NCBI RefSeq assembly: GCF_004197395.1
Contig: NZ_SELS01000060.1
Coordinates: forward strand, 1 to 45,875
Source: Paraburkholderia sp. UYCP14C
Lineage (GTDB): Bacteria > Pseudomonadota > Gammaproteobacteria > Burkholderiales > Burkholderiaceae
Reading direction: 5' to 3'
DNA: 45,875 nt
Shown: positions 8,829-16,853 of the stretch, one piece after another
Numbering within the stretch: position 1 is the stretch's first letter
Layout: the number at the start of each line of letters is the position of its first letter
Notes under the pieces: generated by a model
What the model saw: the letters and a program-made list of their open reading frames with translations, nothing else
Told to the model about the DNA's origin: nothing
Database searches by the model: none
Made by a program: the position numbers and the translations under genes

Positions 8829-9251
8829 ATGTCGTCTCCGTTGCAATATCAGCTGCGAATCACCGCTTCTGCGCAACTCGCCGACTCGCTGCGCGCGGAC
8901 CCTTCGTGCGCCGCGCATCCCGCGCTTCGTGCCATTTTGCAGGCGCACCACGCAACGCTCAGATGCCAGTTCGATGCATTCTCCGACTACGTCCGCGAAG
9001 CGGAAAGGATGGGGACCGAAAACTACCCGCTCTATCAATGGACGCGGCAGACCATCGAGAATCCGGAGAAGAAAGCGAAATACCTGCAGTCGTTCACGCT
9101 CTATGCGAATGGCGACGAGGTGTACGACAAGGCGGTCGCGGATGCGCTCGAGACCGGCCTGTCGAAGCTGGTCGACGCGAACGGCATCGTTCGCGTGTCG
9201 AGATACGACACGAATCCCGACAACAATCCGCAGCCGCCCGCGCGCGCGTGA
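8829..9251 (+). CDS. Conserved-looking protein of unknown function, 140 aa
   Basis: I do not recognise this family. The ATG at 8829 (or the adjacent GTG at 8826) has GAGCGAGG a few bases upstream, and the frame has the high third-position GC of a real gene; an upstream in-frame TTG at 8772 overlapping the previous stop lacks this support. The protein is soluble, with no signal peptide or membrane segment. Notable stretches are QAHHATLRCQFDAFSDYVREAE, ENYPLYQWTRQTIENPEKK and the Pro-rich tail NPDNNPQPPARA. It starts 53 bp after the GGDEF-EAL gene and is probably co-transcribed with it, so a link to c-di-GMP signalling is possible but unproven. Confidence 0.65.
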   Translation: MSSPLQYQLRITASAQLADSLRADPSCAAHPALRAILQAHHATLRCQFDAFSDYVREAERMGTENYPLYQWTRQTIENPEKKAKYLQSFTLYANGDEVYDKAVADALETGLSKLVDANGIVRVSRYDTNPDNNPQPPARA

Positions 9252-9366
9252 TGCAGCCGCTTAAATTTCACTCCGAAAGCTTCACGGTCAAGCGCTTTAA
9301 CATTTGACGACACGCCACGAAGTTCGTGAGACGATGCAATTTCACTTATTTTTGTGGGAGTGCGAC

Positions 9367-9591
9367 ATGGGACTTCTGGATGAAGTGGGCAAGATTGCCG
9401 GTGCGGTTGCCGCCGTTGAAGCCGCGGAGAAAGTCGATCCGGGAGCGGGTCTGCTGACCAAGGGCGTGGCCGCTATCGCTGGTTTCGAAGGCGCCGGCAA
9501 GCTGGAAGAGGTGGTGGAAAACAAAGAAGAAGAAAAGAAGGAAGAAGCCAACGACGCTCAAGCCGCGGACGACACGAGTTCGCAAACCTGA
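9367..9591 (+). CDS. Small acidic protein of unknown function, 74 aa
   Basis: The ATG at 9367 has GGGAG (9356-9360) at good spacing; an in-frame upstream codon at 9304 has no such site. The first half is Ala/Gly/Val rich (VGKIAGAVAAVEAAEKVDPGAG) and could form an amphipathic helix or insert weakly into membrane. The second half is very charged, with a run of Glu and Lys (NKEEEKKEEAND). The gene is followed immediately by a clear terminator, so it is transcribed as a unit from the region after 9251. No family is recognised. The length, own ribosome binding site and own terminator argue for a genuine gene. Confidence 0.6.
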   Translation: MGLLDEVGKIAGAVAAVEAAEKVDPGAGLLTKGVAAIAGFEGAGKLEEVVENKEEEKKEEANDAQAADDTSSQT

Positions 9592-9606
9592 GCGGACTTG
9601 AAGCCG

Positions 9607-9661
9607 ATTGCCGGTTGCATGCGCGGGATCGAATCACGCGCAGCACCGGCAATTTGTTTTT
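9607..9661 (+). terminator. Rho-independent terminator after the 74-aa gene
   Basis: ATTGCCGGT (9607-9615) pairs perfectly with ACCGGCAAT (9645-9653), and TTGTTTTT follows. The loop contains a second GC-rich inverted pair, so the hairpin is branched. Confidence 0.78.
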
Positions 9662-9766
9662 ATAGACGTTTCGATTTCAACCCTCACCTCCCGCTATTCG
9701 CCCGATGTTTTCATCGGGCTGTCATCGCCGTCCGGCTACGATCGTCCGTCACTTTCCGTCCGCGCT

Positions 9767-9788
9767 CGCCCCGCGGGGCGTTGTTTTT
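9767..9788 (+). terminator. Terminator-like hairpin in the leader of the phosphatase gene
   Basis: The palindrome CGCCCCGCGGGGCG (9767-9780) is followed by TTGTTTTT. It ends 37 bp before the phosphatase start, and no promoter is evident in those 37 bp. It may be a second terminator for upstream reads or an attenuator of the phosphatase. Another perfect hairpin without a T tract lies at 9700-9719. Confidence 0.5.
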
Positions 9789-9825
9789 GCGCTGGCACTT
9801 TTCCACCTGAACAACCGTACCGGAC

Positions 9826-11532
9826 ATGTCGAACAGAAAAATCGTCAAGACAACGCCTGCCGACGAGCACGGCGCGTCGATCGTCTCACGTCGCGGCTTT
9901 CTGAAGTTCGCCGGCGTATCGGGTCTCGCGACGGCGGCGGGCGTGCTCGCATCGACCGCTCGCGCCGCGAATAGCGGCACCCCCGACGGCACGCCCGAAC
10001 AGATTCACCTGACCTGGGGCAGCGATCCGACGAGCGAAGTGACCGTGTCGTGGTCGTCGCTCGCGCCTGCGGTCAATCCGCAGGTGCGCGTGAGCGGCGC
10101 GAATAGCGGCGACCACGCGAAACATGCGGTGCACGCGGTGCAAAGCACGTACACCGACGGCATCAACGGCGAGGTCGTATTCAACTATCACGCGCGCGTG
10201 CGCGACCTGAAGGCCGACACGAGCTATCAGTACGAAGTGACGGCCGACAACGACAGCAACGCATCGCAACCCTTCACCGCAAGTTTTCGTACCGCGCCGC
10301 GCGGCCGCGCGCCGTTTCGCTGGACCAGCTACGGCGATCTCGCGACGCCGAATACCAACTGGGTGCTGTCGTCGCCGCAAAGCCGCTTCGCGGTGGCGGC
10401 CGTCGAGCGCTTTGAGCCGCTGTTCCATCTGCTGAACGGCGACCTCTGCTATGCGAATCTGAATCCGATGCAGCAGCCCGAGGTGTGGCGCGACTTCGGC
10501 AACAACGCGCAGACCTCGGCGTCGAACCGGCCGTGGATGCCGTGTCCCGGCAATCACGAACTCGAATTCAACAATGGCGAGCAGGGCCTTGCGTCGTACC
10601 TGTCGCGCTACGTGCTGCCGGATAATCACACGCGTTTTCCGGGCCGCTGGTACAGCTTTCGCGTCGGCTCGGTGCTCTTCGTTTCGCTCGATGCGGACGA
10701 CGTCGTGTATCAGGATGCCGCCGCTTTCGTCGCGGGTCCCGCGGCGCTGACGCCGGTCGCGAGTACCGGCAATCCGCCGATTCCGGCGGGCACGTCGCTG
10801 TACGTGCGCGGCTATAGCAATGGCGAGCAGACGCGCTGGCTCGAAAGAGTGCTGCAACATGCGTCGCACGATAGCGACGTGGACTGGATCGTCGTGCAGA
10901 TGCATCAGGACGCGCTCAGTTCGTCGAAGACCGGCAACGGTTCCGACAAGGGCATTCGCGAGGCGTGGCTGCCGCTGTTCGATCGCTATGGTGTGGACCT
11001 CGTGCTGTGCGGTCACGATCACGATTACGAGCGCAGCTACCCGGTGCGCGGTTGCAATCACAACAAGGGCACCGACATCGCGACGGGGCGCCCGGTCGAT
11101 ACGTTGCAGCCCAAGCCGATCATGTCGGCGGTATCGACGGGCGCGTCGACGTTCGATACGAGCCACGGCACGATTCACCTGATTCTCGGCGGCGGCGGCA
11201 CGAGCGCGCCGCTCGACGTGTATGGCGTCGATACCGGCACGGGCCAGCCGCAGGCGCGCATCTTCACGAAGCCGAATCGCCCGGTCCCGTCGACGACCGC
11301 GGGCGCGTTCGTGCGCGCGAGCGCCGATGCGGTCGAAGACGCGATCTGGTCCGCGCAACGCGACACCGGCACCGGCTACGGCATCGCGGTGTTCGACTAC
11401 GATCCAGGGAAGCCCGGCGGCGACACGACGATCACGATGAACTACTACCATGCGCCGGGCGCGGATCAGACGCCGACACCGGACTATGAACTGTTCGAGA
11501 CGATCGAATTGAAGAAGAAGCGGCGCGGGTAG
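9826..11532 (+). CDS. Tat-exported purple acid phosphatase-like metallophosphoesterase
   Basis: The 568-aa protein begins with a twin-arginine signal (SRRGFLK, R22-R23, hydrophobic segment, cleavage near ARA at about residue 47), so it should fold with metal in the cytoplasm and be exported. Residues about 55-165 look like the fibronectin-like N-terminal domain of purple acid phosphatases (PEQIHLTWGSDPTSEVTVSW). The calcineurin-type phosphoesterase core follows, with metal-binding motifs GDLCY (205-209), GNHE (242-245), MHQD (H360) and GHDHDYER (396-403). It probably hydrolyses phosphomonoesters in the periplasm or outside the cell. The gene stands alone between two terminators, and the ribosome binding site is weak. 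A clear Pho box was not found, so phosphate control cannot be claimed. Confidence 0.88.
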   Translation: MSNRKIVKTTPADEHGASIVSRRGFLKFAGVSGLATAAGVLASTARAANSGTPDGTPEQIHLTWGSDPTSEVTVSWSSLAPAVNPQVRVSGANSGDHAKHAVHAVQSTYTDGINGEVVFNYHARVRDLKADTSYQYEVTADNDSNASQPFTASFRTAPRGRAPFRWTSYGDLATPNTNWVLSSPQSRFAVAAVERFEPLFHLLNGDLCYANLNPMQQPEVWRDFGNNAQTSASNRPWMPCPGNHELEFNNGEQGLASYLSRYVLPDNHTRFPGRWYSFRVGSVLFVSLDADDVVYQDAAAFVAGPAALTPVASTGNPPIPAGTSLYVRGYSNGEQTRWLERVLQHASHDSDVDWIVVQMHQDALSSSKTGNGSDKGIREAWLPLFDRYGVDLVLCGHDHDYERSYPVRGCNHNKGTDIATGRPVDTLQPKPIMSAVSTGASTFDTSHGTIHLILGGGGTSAPLDVYGVDTGTGQPQARIFTKPNRPVPSTTAGAFVRASADAVEDAIWSAQRDTGTGYGIAVFDYDPGKPGGDTTITMNYYHAPGADQTPTPDYELFETIELKKKRRG

Positions 11533-11571
11533 AGGAATTGATTTAGATCGGTAATCGGCATTCCGTTTTCG

Positions 11572-11604
11572 AGGGCCGCTCATCACGAGCGGCCCTTGTT
11601 TTTT
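11572..11604 (+). terminator. Rho-independent terminator after the phosphatase gene
   Basis: AGGGCCGCTC (11572-11581), a 5-nt loop and GAGCGGCCCT (11587-11596) form a perfect 10-bp stem followed by a T-rich tail to 11604. Confidence 0.93.
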
Positions 11605-11734
11605 AGGTTCACCGCAAAAAACAACGCCCCATTCATTTTGTTACACGTCTTACCGGCACGGACGGTCGTGGTTACAAAGGCCTTTCGAAAGCCCCGCTAT
11701 ACTCGGCGCCGTCTCACTAAAACAAAGACCCGAT

Positions 11735-12175
11735 ATGTCGAAGAAAATCATCCAGATGGTTGCCGTGGCTGCATTGAGCGCCGCGGCGTCGTTGCCGGCC
11801 CTCGCCGGTGATATGAACAACATGCTCGGCGGCGCGCTTGGTGGCGTTGCCGGCGCGGCAGTCGGCGGCGCGGTGGGCGGCAGCACCGGTGCGGTGATCG
11901 GCGGCGCGGTGGGCGGTGGTGCGGGCGGCGCGGTCACGTCGAATCGTCGCGAGCGCACCGGCGCGATCATCGGCGGCGCGCTCGGTGGCGGCGCGGGCAC
12001 CGCGGCCGGCAACGCGATGGGCGGCCGCACGGGCGGGCTCGTCGGCGCGGCACTCGGCGGCGGCGCGGGTTCGGCGCTCGGCGGCAACATCTCGCGCTCG
12101 AACTCGTACGCCGACGACTACTCGCGCGGCTACCATTCGGGCAAGCACCATCACAAGCATCATCGCTACGACTAA
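11735..12175 (+). CDS. Glycine-zipper exported protein with His-rich tail
   Basis: The 146-aa product has a Sec signal peptide (MSKKIIQMVAVAALSAAAS, cleavage near ALA-GDM). The body is nearly all Gly/Ala repeats of the glycine-zipper type (GGALGGVAGAAVGGAVGG and similar), in two blocks separated by the charged segment TSNRRERTG. The tail is polar and His-rich (GKHHHKHHRYD) and may bind metal. Glycine-zipper proteins of this size are usually found in or at the outer membrane; the precise function is unknown. A TATACT -10-like hexamer lies at 11698-11703, just after a CTTTCGAAAG palindrome, but no matching -35 was found. The gene is monocistronic and convergent with the NHL gene. Confidence 0.8.
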   Translation: MSKKIIQMVAVAALSAAASLPALAGDMNNMLGGALGGVAGAAVGGAVGGSTGAVIGGAVGGGAGGAVTSNRRERTGAIIGGALGGGAGTAAGNAMGGRTGGLVGAALGGGAGSALGGNISRSNSYADDYSRGYHSGKHHHKHHRYD

Positions 12176-12201
12176 GACGGCTTGGCATCGACGGGACCGG
12201 G

Positions 12202-12228
12202 CCGCGTTCGAATCACGAGCGAACGCGG
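12202..12228. terminator. Hairpin between convergent genes, possible bidirectional terminator
   Basis: CCGCGTTCG (12202-12210) is a perfect inverted match to CGAACGCGG (12220-12228), lying between convergent stop codons. There is no T tract on either side, so termination is uncertain. Confidence 0.4.
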
Positions 12229-12241
12229 CGGCCCTCGACCA

Positions 12242-13393
12242 TCACGCACGTAAAACCAGTTTCTGAATGCGCCAGTTCAGCAACTCGGCAACGAATAATA
12301 CGTTCTCCGAAGGGCACGCCATCTCGTGAATCCAGCCGAACTGCTTCGGCTGTTTGCCCGCTTTGCCGAGTACGCCGAGCACTTTGCCGTCCAGCGTCAT
12401 CTTGTAGATGCGGCCAGGAAACGCGTCGGCGGCATAGAGCACCTGATTCGGTCCCGGCGAGATGCAGATCGCCCACGGTGATCCCGGCGCGAACGTGCCG
12501 GCTGCGATCTCCGTTTCGCTTGGCATGTTGCCGATCGCGGGACGAGCATCCGGCGGCACCGGCACGTCGATCGTGAACTGGCGCAGAAACGTGCCCTCGG
12601 TATCGAACACCTGGATGCGCCGGTTGCTGCGATCGGCCACGTACACGTGGTCGTGCGCATCGACCGCGATGCTATGCGGCGTATGGAACTGCCCCGGACC
12701 CGTGCCGCGATCGCCCCATGACTTCAGCCAGTTGCCGTCGCGATCGACCTTCGCTACGCGCGAGTTGATGTACCCGTCGCTGATATAGGTGTTGCCCGCC
12801 TTGTCCCACGCAACGTCGGTCACCTGACGAAAGCGACCGGGCTCGGACGGCAGCGGCGGATTCGGATGCTTGAGCGGCGCGGTCTCTTCGTCCGACGCTT
12901 CCTGCTTGCGGCCGAACACCATCGCGACGCGTCCTTCCGGCGTGAACTTGATCACCATGTCCGAGCCCTTGTCGGTGACCCAGATGTTGTCGTGCCGGTC
13001 CACCTTCACCGTGTGCGCAAACGACCACGCATACAGGTTGTGGCCGATCTCGCGCACGAAGCGTCCGTCGGGTGCGAACTCGAGCAGTTGCGCGGCGGCC
13101 GCGCCATACGCTGGGCCGGTCGTGTTGCCCCGAGACAGCACGAAGATATGGCCACGCGAATTGAGCGCGACGCCCGAGCACTCGCCGAAGTAAATGTCGT
13201 TCGGCAAACGGACGGGATTGGCAATCGAGTCGTAAGCAATCGTGGGCACATTGGGCGCATCTGCGGCGAACGCGGCCGGCATCGCGAGTCCGGCGGCACT
13301 GCCCGCAAGCAGGCTCATGAAAGTGCGGCGGCTCATGGCCCGGTGGTCGGGATCGCCACAGCATGCACAAAACGACTCGTATCGCTCGCTCAT
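12242..13393 (-). CDS. Tat-exported NHL-repeat six-bladed beta-propeller protein
   Basis: The start at 13393 is chosen because AAAGGAG lies 7 nt upstream; an earlier in-frame ATG at 13414 overlaps that site. The 383-aa protein has an unusual preface, CACCGDPDH (Cys 9, 11, 12 and His 17), before a twin-arginine signal (SRRTFM, R22-R23; cleavage near AFA at about 43). The mature part contains repeated NHL/SMP-30-like blades (PHSIAVDAHDHVYVADRSNRRIQVFD, in part; GNTYISDGYINSRVAKVDRDG). Similar proteins are annotated as peptidyl-alpha-hydroxyglycine amidating-lyase-like or SMP-30-like, but the substrate here is unknown. It would act in the periplasm. It is followed by a hairpin at 12202-12228, and the upstream LysR gene is on the same strand, 115 bp away. 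Confidence 0.8.
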   Translation of the reverse strand: MSERYESFCACCGDPDHRAMSRRTFMSLLAGSAAGLAMPAAFAADAPNVPTIAYDSIANPVRLPNDIYFGECSGVALNSRGHIFVLSRGNTTGPAYGAAAAQLLEFAPDGRFVREIGHNLYAWSFAHTVKVDRHDNIWVTDKGSDMVIKFTPEGRVAMVFGRKQEASDEETAPLKHPNPPLPSEPGRFRQVTDVAWDKAGNTYISDGYINSRVAKVDRDGNWLKSWGDRGTGPGQFHTPHSIAVDAHDHVYVADRSNRRIQVFDTEGTFLRQFTIDVPVPPDARPAIGNMPSETEIAAGTFAPGSPWAICISPGPNQVLYAADAFPGRIYKMTLDGKVLGVLGKAGKQPKQFGWIHEMACPSENVLFVAELLNWRIQKLVLRA

Positions 13394-13508
13394 TCGTTGT
13401 CTCCTTTGGTTCATCGCTTGAAGTGTGCAAAGGCAAGCCTAGTGCACAAAACGCTTAATGGCTAAACCGTTTTGCGATGCTGCAAGAGACACTTGCCGTG
13501 ATGCGCGA

Positions 13509-14405
13509 TCACCTGCTCGTCGTGGCGCGTCCCGCCGATCTCGTCGCGCCGCGCACGAACTCGACGAAACGCGCGGTCACCGGATCGTCGCGCGCGGGCT
13601 CCCATGCGAGTCCGACGCGCCAGCGCGCCGCGACGTCGCGTAGCGGAATGACGGTCGCATCGCGCAGCAGCGATTGCACGCGCGACGGCAGAAATGCCGC
13701 ACCCACGCCAGCGGCGACGGCCGCGAGCACCGTCTGGATGTCGTCGGCTTGCTGGATCACGCGCGGCACGAAACCATGCGCGCCACACCACCGATCGATC
13801 TGCGCGGCGAGACCCGGCCCGCGTCCCCGCGCGAGCGCAATGAATCCCGGCTCGTTGAGCCGGTCCAGACTGGCCGGCAGGCGCTTCACGCTCGCGTTTT
13901 GCGGCAACGCGAGCGCCAGCTGTTCGTCGAGCACCGCGAACGATGCGAGCCCGCCCTCGGCGGGCAAGCGTAGAAAGCCGACGTCGAGCTTGCCCGCGAG
14001 CAGCCGTTTGCTTTGCTCCGCCGACGACAGATCGTTGAGCGTGACGGAAACGTTCGGATTGAGCCGCCGGAATTCGGCGATCAGCGGTGGCGCGAAATCG
14101 AGGGTAGAGAGCCCAAGACCGATGCGCAATGCGCCGCGTTTGCCGCTGCCCGCCTCGCGTGCGCGCGCGAGAACCTCGTCGGCATCGCGGAGCAGCGCGA
14201 TGGCGTCAGCCAGAAACGCTTCGCCGAACGCGGTGAGTTCGGCGCCATGCCGGCCGCGCACGAACAGGCGCGCGCCGAGACTCGACTCCAGCGCAACGAT
14301 CTGCTTGCTCAGCGCGGGTTGGCTTACGCACAGATGATCGGCTGCATGACCGAAGTGGCGCTGCTCGGCCACGGTCACGAAAGCACGCAATAACTTGAGT
14401 TCCAT
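13509..14405 (-). CDS. LysR-family transcriptional regulator
   Basis: The full-length 298-aa LysR protein has an N-terminal winged helix (residues 1-60, HFGHAADHLCVSQPALSKQI) and a complete effector domain (RIGLGLSTLDFAPPLIAEFRRLNP onward, ending after VAAGVGAAFLPSRV). It resembles the CbbR/CatM-type branch. It is divergent from the nitrilase-like gene; the 100 bp between start codons contains TGAA-N12-TTCA at about 14421-14440, a plausible LysR half-site pair. Control of the nitrilase-like gene is the expected arrangement. The NHL gene downstream on the same strand could be a co-transcribed partner or an unrelated neighbour. The inducer is unknown. Confidence 0.88.
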   Translation of the reverse strand: MELKLLRAFVTVAEQRHFGHAADHLCVSQPALSKQIVALESSLGARLFVRGRHGAELTAFGEAFLADAIALLRDADEVLARAREAGSGKRGALRIGLGLSTLDFAPPLIAEFRRLNPNVSVTLNDLSSAEQSKRLLAGKLDVGFLRLPAEGGLASFAVLDEQLALALPQNASVKRLPASLDRLNEPGFIALARGRGPGLAAQIDRWCGAHGFVPRVIQQADDIQTVLAAVAAGVGAAFLPSRVQSLLRDATVIPLRDVAARWRVGLAWEPARDDPVTARFVEFVRGATRSAGRATTSR

Positions 14406-14505
14406 TCCGCTAGCCTATTGAACTGATCGAAATATTCATTTTACTTATCGATGTATGGCGGGTCCAATGAGGCTATCCGATTCGCCCGTTCATGAGGTAC
14501 TTGCC

Positions 14506-15564
14506 GTGTCCGCATCGATGCTGCGTATTGCTGCCGTTCCGCTGGAGTTGTCGTGGGGCGGGATCTCGCCACAGGTCAGTCGCGTTTCGCTTATCGCGGA
14601 CCGGCTTGCATGTGCCGCGCGCGACGGGATCGGGCTCGCGGTGTTTCCCGAGGCGTGTCTGGTCGAGTGCGCGAGTCTGGCGAAGCTGCGCCGGCGTGAG
14701 TTCGAAGCGCTGGCCGAGCGGGTCGATGGACCGTCGGTCAGCGCGGTTGCCGACGCGGTCGAAGCGACCGGTGTCGCCGCCGGCGTCGGCCTGATCGAGC
14801 GGGCGCCGGATGGGCGTATCTTCAACAGCTACGTGATTTGCCTGCCGGGCGGCATGCGTCATTGCCATCGCAAGCTGCACGCGTTCGAGCATCGCCGCGT
14901 CGAATGCGGTGACCGTTTCACCGTGTTCGACACGGCGTGGGGCGTTCGCATCGGCGTGCTGATCGGCGGCGACAACTATCTGATCGAGAATGTGCGCATG
15001 ACCGCGCTGATGGGCGCGACGCTGCTGGTCGCACCGCATCGGCGGTATCTGACGAGTCATGACAACGCGTGCGGGTTCCAGCCGCTGTCGCCGCAGCGTT
15101 CGCCACGAGCGGAGGCCACGCTACGGAGTGCGGGCGCAAGTCGACGCGTCGAGCGCGACCCTATCGGCGCGCTGCGCCGCTGGCTGCCTGCACGCGCGGC
15201 CGATAACGGCATGTTCGTCGCATTCAGCGGAGCGACGGAAGGCGGTAACGTGAACGGCAATGAGCACATCGGCGAAACGGACGCCGCGTTGATCGTCGAC
15301 CCCTGTGGCCGCGTTCTCGCCGACAACGCTGGCGATGAAAGAGCATTCGTATCCGCCGAACTCGACACGGCGTTGATCGGCGCCAGCGTCGGCCGGCGGT
15401 GGCTCGAAAGCCGTCGCCCGGAACTCTACGGTCCGCTGGCTCAGGCGGCTGGCGCAGCGCGGGCAATGCCGCGAACCGAAGTCGCGGCGCGCGGCGGCGC
15501 GGTGCCGCTGAGCGTCGCCGTGGTGGGGCGTGACCGGCTGACAGCCGGATGGAATGTGCGGTGA
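14506..15564 (+). CDS. Nitrilase-superfamily protein lacking the catalytic cysteine
   Basis: The fold is that of carbon-nitrogen hydrolases: the catalytic Glu is present (VFPEACLVE, E49), the catalytic Lys is present (HCHRKLHAFEH, K123), but the Cys position reads GVLIGGDNYLIENVR, with Gly154 where the family has ICYD or ICWE. Two adjacent codons are GGC GGC. The rest of the domain continues normally (MTALMGATLLVAPH, ERAFVSAELD), so the gene is not otherwise broken. It is therefore either a recently inactivated amidase or a pseudoenzyme with a binding role. The GTG at 14506 is chosen because GAGGT lies 8 nt upstream; in-frame ATGs at 14455 and 14467 lack a ribosome binding site but would add up to 17 residues. 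It is divergent from a LysR regulator. Confidence 0.8.
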   Translation: MSASMLRIAAVPLELSWGGISPQVSRVSLIADRLACAARDGIGLAVFPEACLVECASLAKLRRREFEALAERVDGPSVSAVADAVEATGVAAGVGLIERAPDGRIFNSYVICLPGGMRHCHRKLHAFEHRRVECGDRFTVFDTAWGVRIGVLIGGDNYLIENVRMTALMGATLLVAPHRRYLTSHDNACGFQPLSPQRSPRAEATLRSAGASRRVERDPIGALRRWLPARAADNGMFVAFSGATEGGNVNGNEHIGETDAALIVDPCGRVLADNAGDERAFVSAELDTALIGASVGRRWLESRRPELYGPLAQAAGAARAMPRTEVAARGGAVPLSVAVVGRDRLTAGWNVR

Positions 15565-15660
15565 CGGCACGGCATCGCGAGCCGCTTTGCTACTATGTAA
15601 GACCGCGACTGCTTTGGTCCGCTTTAGTCCCGCGTTGGTCCATCACACAAGGAGATTCGA

Positions 15661-15954
15661 ATGAGCAAAGGTTATTGGGTGACGTCGTACCGCAAGACGA
15701 ACGATCCGCAGAAACTGGCTGCGTACGCGCAGCTAGCCCCGGCCGCGCTGGCGGCGGCGGGCGGCAAGTTTCTCGTGCGCGGTGTGGCGGATGAAGCCCG
15801 CGAGCAGGGCCTCAAGGAACGCACGGTCGTGATCGAGTTCCCGACCTACGAGGCAGCCGTCGCCGCTTACGAAAGCGACGACTACAAGAAGGCGCTGGCC
15901 GCATTGGGCGATGGCGTCGAGCGCGATATGCGCATCGTGCGCGGCACCGACTGA
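15661..15954 (+). CDS. DUF1330 family protein
   Basis: The 97-aa protein matches the DUF1330 dimeric alpha-beta-barrel family: it opens with SKGYWVTSYRKTNDPQKLAAYAQLAPAA (in part), has AAGGKFLVRG in the middle, and VVIEFPTYEAAVAAYESDDYKKAL followed by a C-terminal strand. The fold is ferredoxin-like; enzymatic roles are not established for most members. AAGGAG lies just upstream of the ATG. It is 96 bp after the nitrilase-like gene on the same strand, so the two may form a unit, and it converges on the sugar permease operon. It is cytoplasmic, with no signal peptide. Length and motifs are normal for the family. Confidence 0.88.
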   Translation: MSKGYWVTSYRKTNDPQKLAAYAQLAPAALAAAGGKFLVRGVADEAREQGLKERTVVIEFPTYEAAVAAYESDDYKKALAALGDGVERDMRIVRGTD

Positions 15955-15971
15955 CGCGCGAGCCGCAAGCG

Positions 15972-15997
15972 AAAACTGCGCGGCATGCGCCGCGCAG
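15972..15997 (-). terminator. Rho-independent terminator of the CUT1 permease operon
   Basis: Read on the minus strand, CTGCGCGGC (15997-15989), a 4-nt loop and its perfect complement (15984-15976) are followed by TTTTC. It begins 5 bp after the permease stop codon. Confidence 0.75.
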
Positions 15998-16001
15998 CCG
16001 C

Positions 16002-16853
16002 TTACTTCACCGCGCCGAGCGCGAGTCCCTTCACCATATAACGCTGCAACCACGCAAACACGATCGAGACCGGCAACGTCGCGCACAAGGTCGCGGCCAT
16101 CACCAGATGCCATTCGACCACGTACTTGCCCGCCACCATATCGGTCACCTGCACGGTCAGCGTCTTGTTCTCCGGCGAGCGGATCAGCGTATAGACGACC
16201 GCGAACTCGTTCCACGCATTGATGAACGTGAAGATCGCGGTCACGACGATCGCCGGCACCGCGAGCGGCAGAAACACCTTGAACACCGCACGCGTGCGGC
16301 TGCAGCCCTCGAGCCACGCGGACTCCTCGAGATCCTGCGGCACGGTCTGAAAGTACGACGACAGCATCCACACCGCGAACGCGATATTGAACGCCGCGTA
16401 CGACACGATCACGCCGATCCGCGAATCCACCAGATTGCCGTCGCCCCACGGAATCATCGCCGCGAGCCGGAACAGGCCGACCACCAGCAGGATCGGCGAC
16501 AGCATCTGCGTGACGAGCAGGAACTGCCGGTACAGGCCGCGTCCGCGAAACGGGAAGCGCGCGAGCGCGTAAGCCGCGGGCAGGCTGACCGCAAGTGCGA
16601 GCGCGGTGGACAGGAAACTGATGATCGTGCTGTTGCGCAGCGCGACGCCAAAGTTGGCGGCGTCCCACATGTCGATGAAATTTCGCCACTGCCACTGCAC
16701 CGGCAGCCAGCGCGCCGGATAGACGAAGATCTCCGAGGCCGGCTTGACCGCGGTGAAGAACATCACCGCGAACGGAAACAGGATGACGATCACCAGCGGC
16801 GTCAGCGCGAGCCAGCACCACAGCGAGCGTTTCGTTTTCGCGCTCAGACTCAT
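16002..16853 (-). CDS. Carbohydrate ABC transporter permease (MalG-type, CUT1)
   Basis: The 283-aa protein has six predicted membrane segments and the conserved cytoplasmic EAA loop that docks on the ATPase (DLEESAWLEGCSRTRAVFKVFLPLA in outline; Glu, Ala, Gly and Leu-Pro positions kept). It starts inside the last codons of the preceding permease (4-bp ATGA overlap), showing translational coupling. It pairs with the MalF-type permease to form the inner-membrane channel of a carbohydrate importer. The matching ATPase lies across the divergent promoter at 20304-21386. A terminator follows directly. The substrate cannot be told from the permease; the binding protein and dehydrogenase suggest a sugar or polyol. 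Confidence 0.92.
   Translation of the reverse strand: MSLSAKTKRSLWCWLALTPLVIVILFPFAVMFFTAVKPASEIFVYPARWLPVQWQWRNFIDMWDAANFGVALRNSTIISFLSTALALAVSLPAAYALARFPFRGRGLYRQFLLVTQMLSPILLVVGLFRLAAMIPWGDGNLVDSRIGVIVSYAAFNIAFAVWMLSSYFQTVPQDLEESAWLEGCSRTRAVFKVFLPLAVPAIVVTAIFTFINAWNEFAVVYTLIRSPENKTLTVQVTDMVAGKYVVEWHLVMAATLCATLPVSIVFAWLQRYMVKGLALGAVK

Noticed and set aside
9718-9760. Pho box before the purple acid phosphatase gene
   Set aside because: CTGTCAT at 9719-9725 is a good half-site, but there is no second half at 11-bp spacing, so PhoB control is not supported.
9886-11586. A 566-codon open frame antisense to the phosphatase gene
   Set aside because: Composition is Arg/Ala/His-rich shadow sequence, and all conserved motifs are on the plus strand.
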